In this document: one piece after another, positions 1-5,561 of the stretch
Numbering within the stretch: position 1 is the stretch's first letter
Layout of the letters: each line of letters begins with the position of its first letter
Assembly: GCA_024277955.1 (NCBI GenBank)
Contig: JAJRUE010000158.1
Location: 1-6,317, forward strand
Length of the DNA stretch: 6,317 bases
DNA from: Alphaproteobacteria bacterium
GTDB lineage: Bacteria; Pseudomonadota; Alphaproteobacteria; Rhodobacterales; Rhodobacteraceae
Direction of reading: 5' to 3'
Made by a program: the position numbers and the translations under genes
Notes under the pieces: model-generated
Database searches by the model: none
Seen by the model: only the letters and a program-made list of their open reading frames with translations
What the model was told of the DNA's origin: nothing

Positions 1-287
1 ACCGGCAGGCGGCCGGTCCAGTTGGGCACCGCCGTCAGCAGAAAGCCCGCAATCGCCGCCGAGCTGTAGCCGAACAGCATTTCGTGGATGTGCCAGTCCA
101 GCGACGGCATCGCCGCCGGCTCGAGCCCGCCGCCCGCCAGCAGCAGCAGCCAGTTGCCGATCGCCAGCGCCGCGAAAAGCCCGGCAAACAGGAAGAACGG
201 CCGAAAGCCGTAGGACAGGATCAGCGGGCCGTTCCAGGCCCTTTGGGCGCGGCCTCCGCCGCCGGTCTTGTGTCTGTTTTCGCCCAT
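1..287 (-). CDS. nnrS: NnrS family membrane protein, N-terminal part (cut by the window edge)
   Basis: NnrS proteins are polytopic inner-membrane proteins that bind haem and copper and are linked to nitric-oxide stress and denitrification. Only the first 95 codons lie in the window, and the gene runs off the left edge. What is seen: a short basic, Gly-rich cytoplasmic start; the family signature GFRPFFL at residues 27-33 at the start of the first membrane segment (about 30-51); then WHIHEMLFGY at about 65-74, whose histidines are the likely haem/metal ligands; then a second hydrophobic segment ending in the signature AVPNWTGR (about 86-93). The ATG at 287-285 is chosen because an AAAGG Shine-Dalgarno-like site lies 8 bases upstream and GFRPFF falls at the usual distance from the N terminus. 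It lies 62 bp downstream of the malonyl-CoA synthetase gene on the same strand with no clear terminator between, so cotranscription is likely. The family call is firm; the role in this organism is inferred. Confidence 0.93.
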   Translation of the reverse strand, partial: MGENRHKTGGGGRAQRAWNGPLILSYGFRPFFLFAGLFAALAIGNWLLLLAGGGLEPAAMPSLDWHIHEMLFGYSSAAIAGFLLTAVPNWTGRLP

Positions 288-349
288 GGTTCCAGCCTTT
301 CGCGTTTTGTCTGGATTGCACCTGTGCCCGGCCCGTCGCGCGCGCAAGA

Positions 350-1930
350 TCAGCGCGGCGCGGCGCTTGGTCGCGGCCCCCGAAAAAGATCGGCGAAGCG
401 CTCGCGCAGCTGGTTTTTCTGCACCTTACCCATGGTGTTGCGCGGCAGTTCGTCCACGAAGACCACCCGCTTGGGGCGTTTGAACGGTGCCAGCCGGTCG
501 GCAAGCGCGGTACCGATGGCGGCTTCGTCGAGCGGCTGTCGGTCGTCTGGCTGGGTGGCGCCGGATTGGGTGGCGGATTGGGTGGCGGGCGCGCGCGCCA
601 CCACGGCCACCACCGCTTCGCCAAAGTCCGGGTGCGCCACTCCTATCACCGCCGATTCGGCGACGCCGGGCAGTTGATCGATCTCGGTCTCGACCTCTTT
701 CGGGTAGACGTTCAGCCCGCCCGAGATCACCAGGTCGCGGGCGCGCCCGACGATGCTCACGCGCCCGGTTTCGTCCATCACCGCCATGTCGCCGGTGATG
801 AACCAGCCGTCGTCGCGGTGCTCGGCGGCGGTCTTTTCGGGCATCTGCCAGTAGCCGGCAAAGACGTTCGGGCCGGTGATTTCCAGCACCCCCACCGTGC
901 CCGGCGGCACCGGCCGGCCGGCCTCGTCCGCGATGCGCAGCCGCACCGAGGGCAGCGCAAACCCCACCGTGCCGGCGACGCGCGCGCCCGCGTAGGGGTT
1001 CGAGGTGATCATCCCGGCTTCGCTCATGCCGTAGCGTTCGAGGATGGTATGCCCGGTGCGCGCCCGAAACCGGGTGTGGGTTTCGGCCAGCAGCGGCGCC
1101 GAGCCGGAAATGAACAGCCGCATCCCGGCGCAGGTTTCGCGGCTGAAATCGTCGCGCTCGAGCAGCCGGGTGTAAAAGGTGGGCACCCCCATCATCACCG
1201 TGGCTTCGGGCAGGCGGGCGATGACCTGGGCGGCGTCGAAACGGTCAAGAAAGATCACACGCGAGGCGTTCAGCATCGCGCAATGCAGCGCCACGAACAG
1301 CCCGTGCACGTGAAAGATCGGCAGCGCGTGCAACAGCACATCGCCCGGCTCCCAGTGCCATATTTCGTGCAATTCCAAGGCGTTGACCGCAAGATTGGCG
1401 TGGGTCAGCATGGCCCCCTTGGACCGCCCCGTGGTGCCCGAAGTATAGACGATCGCGGCCAGGTCGTCGCCGGCGCAGCGGGCGATTTCCCACCTGGGGG
1501 GCGCGGCATCGGCGGCCTGCACCAGGGTGCCGGCGCCATCCGCGCCCAGCGTCAGCAGCCGGGTGTCGGCCGGAGCGCTGGCGGCCAGTTCGCCTTCGCG
1601 CGCCGGGTCGCACACCAGCACGCGCGGGCTGGCATCGGCCAGGAAATAGCCGACCTCGGCGGCGGTATAGGCCGGGTTGAGCGGCACGAACACCGCCCCC
1701 AGCCGCAGGCAGGCCAGGTAGAGCGTCACCGCCTCGGGCGACTTGGCCACCTGCACCACGACGCGCGCGCCCTTGCCGACGCCGGCTTCGGCCAGCACCG
1801 CGGCGATGCGCGCACCGGCCTCGTCCGCGTCGCGGTAGCCTAGCGTGCCGCGCGCGTGGTCGAGGAACGCAGCGTTTTCATCCGCCGGAAAGCGGCTGTG
1901 CAGCAGCTGATACAGGTTGTCGTTCGTCAT
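350..1930 (-). CDS. matB: Malonyl-CoA synthetase (MatB-type acyl-CoA synthetase)
   Basis: This cytoplasmic ANL-superfamily enzyme activates malonate with ATP and CoA to malonyl-CoA through a malonyl-adenylate. It has 526 residues, close to or slightly above the usual length. Motifs in order: P-loop YTSGTTGRSKG (about 162-172), PIFHVHGLF (204-212), MMGVPTFYTRLL (246-257), LFISGSAPL (272-280), ERYGMSEAGM (298-307), GYWQMPEKT (359-367), GWFITGD (375-381), the hinge region GRARDLVISGGLNVYPKEVE (395-414), and a C-terminal NTMGKVQK with the presumed adenylation lysine K502. GVPTFYTRLL, the SGSAPL context and the MGKVQK ending are typical of MatB/ACSF3 rather than general fatty-acyl ligases. The open frame continues upstream to 2194, but the ATG at 1930 gives the normal N terminus (MTNDNLYQLL) and overlaps the TGA of the upstream glycosyltransferase gene as ATGA, so it is preferred. 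A GGGAAAA sequence just upstream is a weak ribosome site. An odd ATQS repeat lies at about 449-460. No malonyl-CoA decarboxylase gene is visible nearby. A different short dicarboxylate or acyl substrate cannot be excluded. Confidence 0.92.
   Translation of the reverse strand: MTNDNLYQLLHSRFPADENAAFLDHARGTLGYRDADEAGARIAAVLAEAGVGKGARVVVQVAKSPEAVTLYLACLRLGAVFVPLNPAYTAAEVGYFLADASPRVLVCDPAREGELAASAPADTRLLTLGADGAGTLVQAADAAPPRWEIARCAGDDLAAIVYTSGTTGRSKGAMLTHANLAVNALELHEIWHWEPGDVLLHALPIFHVHGLFVALHCAMLNASRVIFLDRFDAAQVIARLPEATVMMGVPTFYTRLLERDDFSRETCAGMRLFISGSAPLLAETHTRFRARTGHTILERYGMSEAGMITSNPYAGARVAGTVGFALPSVRLRIADEAGRPVPPGTVGVLEITGPNVFAGYWQMPEKTAAEHRDDGWFITGDMAVMDETGRVSIVGRARDLVISGGLNVYPKEVETEIDQLPGVAESAVIGVAHPDFGEAVVAVVARAPATQSATQSGATQPDDRQPLDEAAIGTALADRLAPFKRPKRVVFVDELPRNTMGKVQKNQLRERFADLFRGPRPSAAPR
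563..586 (-). repeat. 12-bp tandem repeat (two exact copies) inside matB
   Basis: On the plus strand GGATTGGGTGGC occurs twice in tandem (563-574 and 575-586), with a third, degenerate GGGTGGC at 553-559. On the coding (minus) strand it encodes ATQS-ATQS followed by GATQP, at residues about 449-460. This falls in the mobile C-terminal lid domain between the VAVVARAP strand and the helix before LADRLAPFKRPKR. The unit is a multiple of three, so copy-number change keeps the frame. This is the only obvious low-complexity insertion in the enzyme. Confidence 0.75.
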
Positions 1931-3468
1931 TGCTTTTCCCGGTCTGTTGCGGTGGGTGGCGGGGCGGCGGGCGGCAGGTGCAGGCGGATCACGTTGACGG
2001 CGGCGTAGTCGCGCCCGCCGCGCGGCAGGATCACCGGGGCGAGCGCGCGCGCCTGTGGATCGATGGCGCGGGCGCGTTCCAGCAGCCCCGGCAGGGCGGC
2101 GCGCGCGCGCGCGATGGTGTCGGGCGCCAGCAGCAGCGCGGTGCCGCCCCGGCGGTTGGCGCGCATGAAGGCGAAGTGATGCGGGTTGCCCCAAAGCACG
2201 CGCATCGGCAGCCGCCCGGCGAAAGCCAGCGACATGGCCCCGGCCTCGATCCAGTCGCGGCTGGCGAGCAGTTCGACCCCCTCAAGGTCGCCGCGCGCCG
2301 CCAGCGCCGGGGCAAGGCCGCGGTAGTCGAAGGCGTTGGTGGTGCGGTCCCAGGCCGGCGGGGTGGCGGCCAGCCGGGTGAGCAGGCCGGTGTTCAGGTG
2401 CACGACCGCCAGCAGCAGCAGCGCCCAGGTCAGCGCGCCGGCCCCGGCGCGCCAACGCAGGGCCCGGCGGCGGCGCGCCGGCGGGGCGGCGGCCAGCCAG
2501 ACCCCGGCCAGCGGCATCGCGAACTGCCAGCCAAGCATCGTCCAGTGAGGAAAGCTCTCGGCGCTGAACAGATACAGCAGGTTGAACACCGCCACCGGCC
2601 CCAGCGCCACCGCCGCGACCAGCCCCTGCGCCGCGTCGCGCGACCGGAACGCGGCGCGCATCGCCACCAGCCCCAGCACCAGCACCGGCGGCGTCAGATA
2701 CAGCGCCTGGCCCGCCGCCATCCGGGCGAAATTGGCCAGCTGCAGCCCGTCGCCGGTGCGCCCTCCGTGAAAGACGAAGGACGCCCAGCCGGTCTGGGCG
2801 TTCCACCACAAGACCGGCGCCAGCCCCACAAGACCCAGCGCCGAGGCGGCGTAGGGCCCTGGGGTTGCGAACCAGCGCCGCCCGCCCGGCGTCGCCACCG
2901 CAAAGGCCAGCACCGACAGCGGGATCAGCCCGGCCTGGTATTTCGACGCCAGCCCCAGCGCCAGGGCAAGCCCCACCACCAGCCACTGCCCCAGGGTGGC
3001 GCCGCGCCCCGCCTGGACGATGCGCACCAGCCCCCAGACCGCAAGCGCGGCCGCCGGGGCCAGCGGCCCGTCGGGCAGGATGAACACCCCCGCCAGCGCA
3101 AAGGCCGGGGCAAAGCCGAAAAGCGCCAGCGCATAAAGCCCCGCGCGCCGGCCCGCCAGCGCCTGCGCGATCAGGTAGATCAGCCAGGTGGCCAGCGCTC
3201 CGAACAGCAGGTCCGGCAGTCGCAGGATCAGCGGCCACTCCAGCCCGGTCAGCCGCGCCGCCGCCACCGGTGCCCAGAACCCCAGCGGCGGGTGATCGAA
3301 AAACGACCAGGAAAATTCGCGCGCGATGGCGACGGCATAGGCTTCGTCCACGCCCAGCGGCGTGTAGATCGCCATCGCCAGCCGCAGCGCCACGCCCAGC
3401 CCCAGCAAGGCCCAGAGCCGCCGGCGCTGGTCCGCGCCCAGGGGTGCGTCTGTTGCTGCGTGGTCCAT
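1927..3468 (-). CDS. GT39/ArnT-like polytopic membrane glycosyltransferase
   Basis: This is a 513-residue integral membrane protein resembling the PMT/ArnT (GT39, dolichyl-phosphate-mannose-mannosyltransferase-like) family. Such enzymes transfer a sugar from a polyprenyl-phosphate carrier to a lipid or protein acceptor on the periplasmic face. What is seen: a first hydrophobic segment (about 17-35) followed by the first-loop acidic pair D41-E42 in the context GVDEAYAVAIAREF; the family motif FDHPPLGFW (57-65); about ten further hydrophobic segments to about residue 358; an ILPDGPL loop (130-136) and LASKYQAGL (173-181); then a roughly 150-residue soluble C-terminal part (about 360-513), expected in the periplasm. 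The ATG at 3468 is chosen because it directly precedes the charged N terminus and first membrane segment, with a modest GGGGCAGGG upstream. The stop overlaps the matB start by 4 bp. Donor and acceptor cannot be named from sequence; no undecaprenyl-sugar synthesis gene is nearby. The family call is good, while substrate and gene name are left open. Confidence 0.86.
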   Translation of the reverse strand: MDHAATDAPLGADQRRRLWALLGLGVALRLAMAIYTPLGVDEAYAVAIAREFSWSFFDHPPLGFWAPVAAARLTGLEWPLILRLPDLLFGALATWLIYLIAQALAGRRAGLYALALFGFAPAFALAGVFILPDGPLAPAAALAVWGLVRIVQAGRGATLGQWLVVGLALALGLASKYQAGLIPLSVLAFAVATPGGRRWFATPGPYAASALGLVGLAPVLWWNAQTGWASFVFHGGRTGDGLQLANFARMAAGQALYLTPPVLVLGLVAMRAAFRSRDAAQGLVAAVALGPVAVFNLLYLFSAESFPHWTMLGWQFAMPLAGVWLAAAPPARRRRALRWRAGAGALTWALLLLAVVHLNTGLLTRLAATPPAWDRTTNAFDYRGLAPALAARGDLEGVELLASRDWIEAGAMSLAFAGRLPMRVLWGNPHHFAFMRANRRGGTALLLAPDTIARARAALPGLLERARAIDPQARALAPVILPRGGRDYAAVNVIRLHLPPAAPPPTATDREKQ

Positions 3469-3539
3469 GCCCTGCCCCGTCGGCGCCGCCTGGAGCGCCC
3501 GAAAATGCTGCTGGCCCGTCTTGGCATTAATCTGACGGG

Positions 3540-3568
3540 TTGGAAAGATCCGCCCCGCGCCCTATAAG
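3540..3568 (+). promoter_or_regulatory. Candidate sigma70-like promoter of hisBH
   Basis: TTGGAA (3540-3545) and TATAAG (3563-3568) are separated by exactly 17 bp, a near-consensus -35/-10 pair in an otherwise very GC-rich intergenic region. Transcription would begin near 3575, leaving a leader of about 27 nt before the hisB ATG at 3602. That is too short for a histidine leader peptide or attenuator, and no His-codon run is present. The complement of the -10 (CTTATAGGG) could serve as a weaker TATAGG for the divergent glycosyltransferase operon, with TTTGAT 16 bp upstream of it on that strand, but this second promoter is speculative. Confidence 0.6.
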
Positions 3569-3601
3569 CCCGGCCAACGCCAATCAAACCGGGTCCGCAA
3601 G

Positions 3602-4189
3602 ATGCGCAAAGCCTCGATCGAACGCAAGACCGCCGAAACCTCCATTTCCGTCGAGATCGATCTGGACGGCACCGGCGCCTATGACAACCGGACCGGCGTC
3701 GGTTTTTTCGATCACATGCTGGACCAGCTGGCGCGGCATGCGCTGATCGACATGAAGGTGCGCGCAAGCGGCGACTATCACATCGACGACCACCACACGG
3801 TCGAAGACACCGGCATCGCGCTGGGCCAGGCGCTGGCCGCGGCGCTGGGCGACAAGCGCGGCATCACCCGCTATGGCGAATGCCGGCTGCCGATGGACGA
3901 CGCGCAGGTGGCCTGCGCGCTGGACCTGTCGGGGCGGCCCTATCTGGTGTGGAACATCGACATGCCGGCGGCCAAGATCGGCACATTCGACAGCGAACTG
4001 GTGCGCGAATTCTTCCAGGCGTTTTCCACCCACGGAGGCATCACGCTGCACCTGGACGGGCTGCACGGGATCAATGCGCACCACGTGGCCGAGGCGGCCT
4101 TCAAGGCCTGCGCGCGCGCCCTGCGCATGGCGGTAGAGGCCGACCCGCGCAAGGGCGACGCCATTCCCTCGACCAAGGGGGCGCTCTAG
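3602..4189 (+). CDS. hisB: Imidazoleglycerol-phosphate dehydratase
   Basis: HisB removes water from imidazole glycerol phosphate to give imidazole acetol phosphate in cytoplasmic histidine synthesis; the family is a manganese-dependent 24-mer. The 195-residue product matches the monofunctional dehydratase and has no histidinol-phosphatase domain, unlike enterobacterial HisB, so that phosphatase must be encoded elsewhere. What is seen: GFFDHMLDQLARH (34-46), DYHIDDHHTVEDTGI (58-72), and GINAHHVAEAAFKACARAL (156-174). These contain the two His-rich metal-binding motifs, HHTVED and HHVAEA, that define the family. The C terminus PSTKGAL is also typical. The ATG at 3602 gives the normal short N terminus (MRKASIERKTAET); no strong Shine-Dalgarno site is seen before it. 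Its TAG stop shares a base with the hisH GTG start, so the two are probably translationally coupled. Confidence 0.98.
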   Translation: MRKASIERKTAETSISVEIDLDGTGAYDNRTGVGFFDHMLDQLARHALIDMKVRASGDYHIDDHHTVEDTGIALGQALAAALGDKRGITRYGECRLPMDDAQVACALDLSGRPYLVWNIDMPAAKIGTFDSELVREFFQAFSTHGGITLHLDGLHGINAHHVAEAAFKACARALRMAVEADPRKGDAIPSTKGAL

Positions 4190-4827
4190 TGCTCACCGTT
4201 CTGGTGGACTACGACAGCGGCAATCTGCACTCGGCCGAAAAGGCGTTTCAGCGGATGGCGGCTGACGCGGACGCGGGCGAGGTGCTGGTGTCCTCGCGCC
4301 CCGAAGACGTGGCGCGCGCCGACAGGGTCGTGCTGCCGGGCGACGGGGCATTCCCGGCCTGCAAGGCGCAGCTGGCCGAACATACCGGCCTGTTCGAGGC
4401 GATCGAAGACGCGGTGCAGCGGCGCGCGCGCCCCTTCCTGGGGATCTGCGTGGGCATGCAGATGCTGGCGACGCGCAGCCGCGAATACACCGACACCGAG
4501 GGCTTTGGCTGGATCGCCGGCGAAGTGGTGGCGATCACCCCGGCGGACCCGGCGCTGAAAGTGCCGCACATGGGCTGGAACGACCTGGTGATCGACCACC
4601 CGCACCCGGTGCTGGACGGGCTGAAAACCGGCGACCACGCCTATTTCGTGCATTCCTACCAGATGCGGGTGCAGGACCGGACGGACCTTCTGGCGCATTG
4701 CGACTACGGCGGGCCGGTGACCGCGATCGTCGGGCGCGACACGATGATCGGCACCCAGTTCCACCCGGAAAAAAGCCAGGCCGCGGGGCTGCGCCTGATC
4801 GCCAACTTCCTGCGCTGGACACCCTGA
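4189..4827 (+). CDS. hisH: Imidazole glycerol phosphate synthase, glutamine amidotransferase subunit
   Basis: HisH is the class I glutaminase subunit of IGP synthase. It hydrolyses glutamine and passes ammonia to HisF, which uses it to split PRFAR into IGP and AICAR. The product is 212 residues, the normal length. What is seen: N-terminal VDYDSGNLHS (6-15), LPGDGAF (49-55), nucleophile elbow GICVGMQML with Cys87, VPHMGWNDL (125-133), YFVHSYQM (152-159), and GTQFHPEKSQ with His192 and Glu194, completing the Cys-His-Glu triad. The start is GTG at 4189-4191. No in-frame ATG fits, and this GTG puts the VDYDSGN strand at the expected position. It overlaps the last base of the hisB stop. The partner hisF lies about 1.5 kb downstream, after an inverted gene and hisA, so the two subunits are not adjacent. 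GDGAF replaces the more common GVGAF in the oxyanion-strand region; I read this as a lineage variant, not a defect. Confidence 0.98.
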   Translation: MLTVLVDYDSGNLHSAEKAFQRMAADADAGEVLVSSRPEDVARADRVVLPGDGAFPACKAQLAEHTGLFEAIEDAVQRRARPFLGICVGMQMLATRSREYTDTEGFGWIAGEVVAITPADPALKVPHMGWNDLVIDHPHPVLDGLKTGDHAYFVHSYQMRVQDRTDLLAHCDYGGPVTAIVGRDTMIGTQFHPEKSQAAGLRLIANFLRWTP

Positions 4828-4836
4828 GGCGGCGGC

Positions 4837-4894
4837 AAAGGGGGCTGTCTGCCCCCTCTTGGCCATGCGGCCAATTCACCCCCGAGGATATTTT
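4837..4894 (+). terminator. Two-hairpin terminator-like element after hisH
   Basis: Ten bases after the hisH stop, GGGGGC (4840-4845) pairs with GCCCCC (4851-4856) across a 5-nt loop, followed by TCTT. Directly after, TTGGCC (4859-4864) pairs perfectly with GGCCAA (4869-4874) across a 4-nt loop, followed by a C-run and ATATTTT (4888-4894). The first hairpin is strong but has only a weak T tract, so termination may rely on the pair of hairpins or on Rho. A second C-run (4879-4883) could compete for the same G-run. From memory, this layout recurs in Rhodobacteraceae intergenic regions; that needs a genome-wide count. Confidence 0.65.
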
Positions 4895-4961
4895 CGAAAA
4901 AAGAAGAAGATCAGACCCATCGGGCCATGGCTTCTTCTTTGCCGAAAAACTCCCGCCGGAG
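4877..4961. repeat. Head-to-head copies of a short intergenic element forming a 10-bp palindrome
   Basis: The plus strand from 4877 reads C-run, GAGGATATTTTCG, then AAAGAAGAAG (4900-4909). The minus strand from 4961 down reads CTCC-GGCG-GGAG, TTTTTCGGC, then AAAGAAGAAG (4940-4931). The two arms are the same kind of sequence in opposite orientation: a C/G-rich block, a T-run, CG, then AAAGAAGAAG. They meet to make a perfect 10-bp inverted repeat with a 21-nt centre. The centre itself contains CCAT (4917-4920) facing ATGG (4927-4930). TTTTCGAAAA (4891-4900) is also palindromic. The position between two converging genes suggests a bidirectional transcription end. Confidence 0.7.
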
Positions 4962-4988
4962 GCGCCGCCGGGCCAGCCATGGCCCGGC
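4945..4988 (-). terminator. Terminator-like hairpins on the minus strand, downstream of the DUF2147 gene
   Basis: Read on the minus strand, GCCGGGCCA (4988-4980) and TGGCCCGGC (4975-4967) form a perfect 9-bp stem with a 4-nt loop. A short CTCC-GGCG-GGAG hairpin (4961-4950) follows and leads straight into five Ts (4949-4945). The last hairpin plus T-run is the most classical intrinsic-terminator layout in this intergenic region. It faces transcripts coming from the DUF2147 gene. Confidence 0.6.
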
Positions 4989-4990
4989 TC

Positions 4991-5018
4991 GAAAATGAAC
5001 TTGCAGCCGTCAGGCTGC
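4991..5018 (-). terminator. First hairpin after the DUF2147 stop
   Basis: On the minus strand, 15 nt after the stop codon, GCAGCC (5018-5013) and GGCTGC (5008-5003) form a perfect 6-bp stem with a 4-nt loop. It is followed by AAGTTCATTTTC, which contains a four-T run at 4994-4991. As a terminator it is weak alone, because the T-run is displaced from the stem, but it is the first of three consecutive hairpins on this strand. Confidence 0.45.
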
Positions 5019-5033
5019 GCCGCCTGGCAAGTA

Positions 5034-5420
5034 TTACTGGACGCGCGTCCAGGTCTGCTTCTTGCAGATCACCAGGGCGACGCAGCCACGCACGAACAGC
5101 TTGTTGCCGGAAAGCTGCATCTTGGAACTGAAGACCCGGTCTTTCGACGGCTGCCAGATCTTGCCGTCGCCGTATTTCCCGTTGCCCTTGGGCACCATGT
5201 CCCAGACCAGGTTGCGACCGATGTTTTCGGACTTGTATTCGCCGTCGCTGTTGAAGGTGCGCGAAATCACGCCGCACAGCTTGTCGCCACACGGGGCGAA
5301 GGTGACATAGGCATAGGCGCCATCGTCAACCTGGGTTTTCCAGACGCCTTCGACCGGGTCGGCAAGCGCTGCGCCGGCGAACCCCATCACGAATGCTATG
5401 GCCATGAACAGTTTTTTCAT
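5034..5420 (-). CDS. Exported DUF2147 family protein
   Basis: This 128-residue protein has a clear Sec signal peptide: MKK, a hydrophobic core (about 4-16), then AALA before DPVEG, with probable cleavage after residue 20. The mature part of about 108 residues looks like the small beta-rich DUF2147 domain. Family-type features include DPVEGVWKT at the mature N terminus, APCGDKLCGVI (42-52), IGRNLVWDMVPKGNGKYGDGKIWQPSKDR (67-95), and the end KMQLSGNKLFVRGCVALVICKKQTWTRVQ (100-128). Four cysteines (44, 49, 113, 119) could form two disulfides in the periplasm. The molecular function of the family is unknown to me, so none is assigned. The ATG at 5420 has a near-perfect ribosome site. The gene lies opposite to, and inside, the his cluster, convergent with hisH and divergent from hisA. 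Confidence 0.93.
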   Translation of the reverse strand: MKKLFMAIAFVMGFAGAALADPVEGVWKTQVDDGAYAYVTFAPCGDKLCGVISRTFNSDGEYKSENIGRNLVWDMVPKGNGKYGDGKIWQPSKDRVFSSKMQLSGNKLFVRGCVALVICKKQTWTRVQ

Positions 5421-5426
5421 TGTTTT

Positions 5427-5433
5427 CCTCCCT
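5427..5433 (-). promoter_or_regulatory. Strong Shine-Dalgarno site of the DUF2147 gene
   Basis: On the minus strand AGGGAGG lies six bases before the ATG at 5420 (AAAACA spacer). It is among the best ribosome sites in the window and fixes the start of the signal peptide. Together with the A-rich spacer it suggests efficient translation, in contrast to the weak sites before hisB and hisA. Confidence 0.8.
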
Positions 5434-5446
5434 GAGAGATGGCCCG

Positions 5447-5476
5447 ACTATGCCTTGACGCGGCGATTTCGGGCAA
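5447..5476 (-). promoter_or_regulatory. Possible promoter of the DUF2147 gene
   Basis: On the minus strand TTGCCC (5476-5471) and CATAGT (5452-5447) are 18 bp apart. Each matches four of six consensus positions. Initiation would fall near 5440, about 20 nt before the start codon and just upstream of the AGGGAGG site. The placement is sensible but the boxes are only moderate. Confidence 0.35.
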
Positions 5477-5507
5477 GCCTGACGTTGGGTCGGCGCAGCC
5501 TTTGCAA

Positions 5508-5528
5508 TTTGGCGCGCATTCTGCCAAA
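5508..5528. repeat. Inverted repeat TTTGGC-N9-GCCAAA upstream of hisA
   Basis: TTTGGC (5508-5513) and GCCAAA (5523-5528) form a perfect 6-bp dyad with a 9-nt centre. It lies 33 bases before the hisA start, in the 141-bp region shared with the divergent DUF2147 gene. It could be an operator for a dimeric regulator or a short hairpin in the hisA leader. I see no convincing -35/-10 pair for hisA; the nearest TTGACG (5455-5460) lacks a good -10 at the right distance. Confidence 0.4.
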
Positions 5529-5561
5529 GACGCGCTGACGCAAATTGGAACCTGCCCGACC

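Noticed and set aside
566..1843. Long plus-strand open frame (425 codons) opposite matB
   Set aside because: It is His/Gly/Arg/Ala-rich with no recognisable domain and lies fully antisense to a gene with all acyl-CoA synthetase motifs. Such frames arise from G/C third-position bias.
2098..2113. Alternating GC tract, possible Z-DNA or slippage site
   Set aside because: Runs of CG/GC occur at many places in this GC-rich sequence and here simply encode Ala/Arg codons of the glycosyltransferase.
1931..2194. N-terminal extension of MatB to an upstream ATG at 2194
   Set aside because: The extra residues are Arg/Ala/Pro-rich and would overlap the glycosyltransferase gene by more than 260 bp. The ATGA overlap start at 1930 gives the normal MatB N terminus.
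1930..3567. Long plus-strand open frame (545 codons) opposite the glycosyltransferase
   Set aside because: Low-complexity Gln/Arg/Gly/Pro composition and no domain. The opposite strand encodes a well-formed membrane protein with GT39 motifs.
3584..4084. Minus-strand open frame opposite hisB
   Set aside because: It is antisense to a fully conserved hisB and has no ribosome site or recognisable domain; a shadow frame.
5439..5561. N-terminal extension of HisA from 5439
   Set aside because: The 41 additional residues resemble no HisA extension and cover the divergent promoter region. MILYPAIDL at 5562 is the canonical HisA start.
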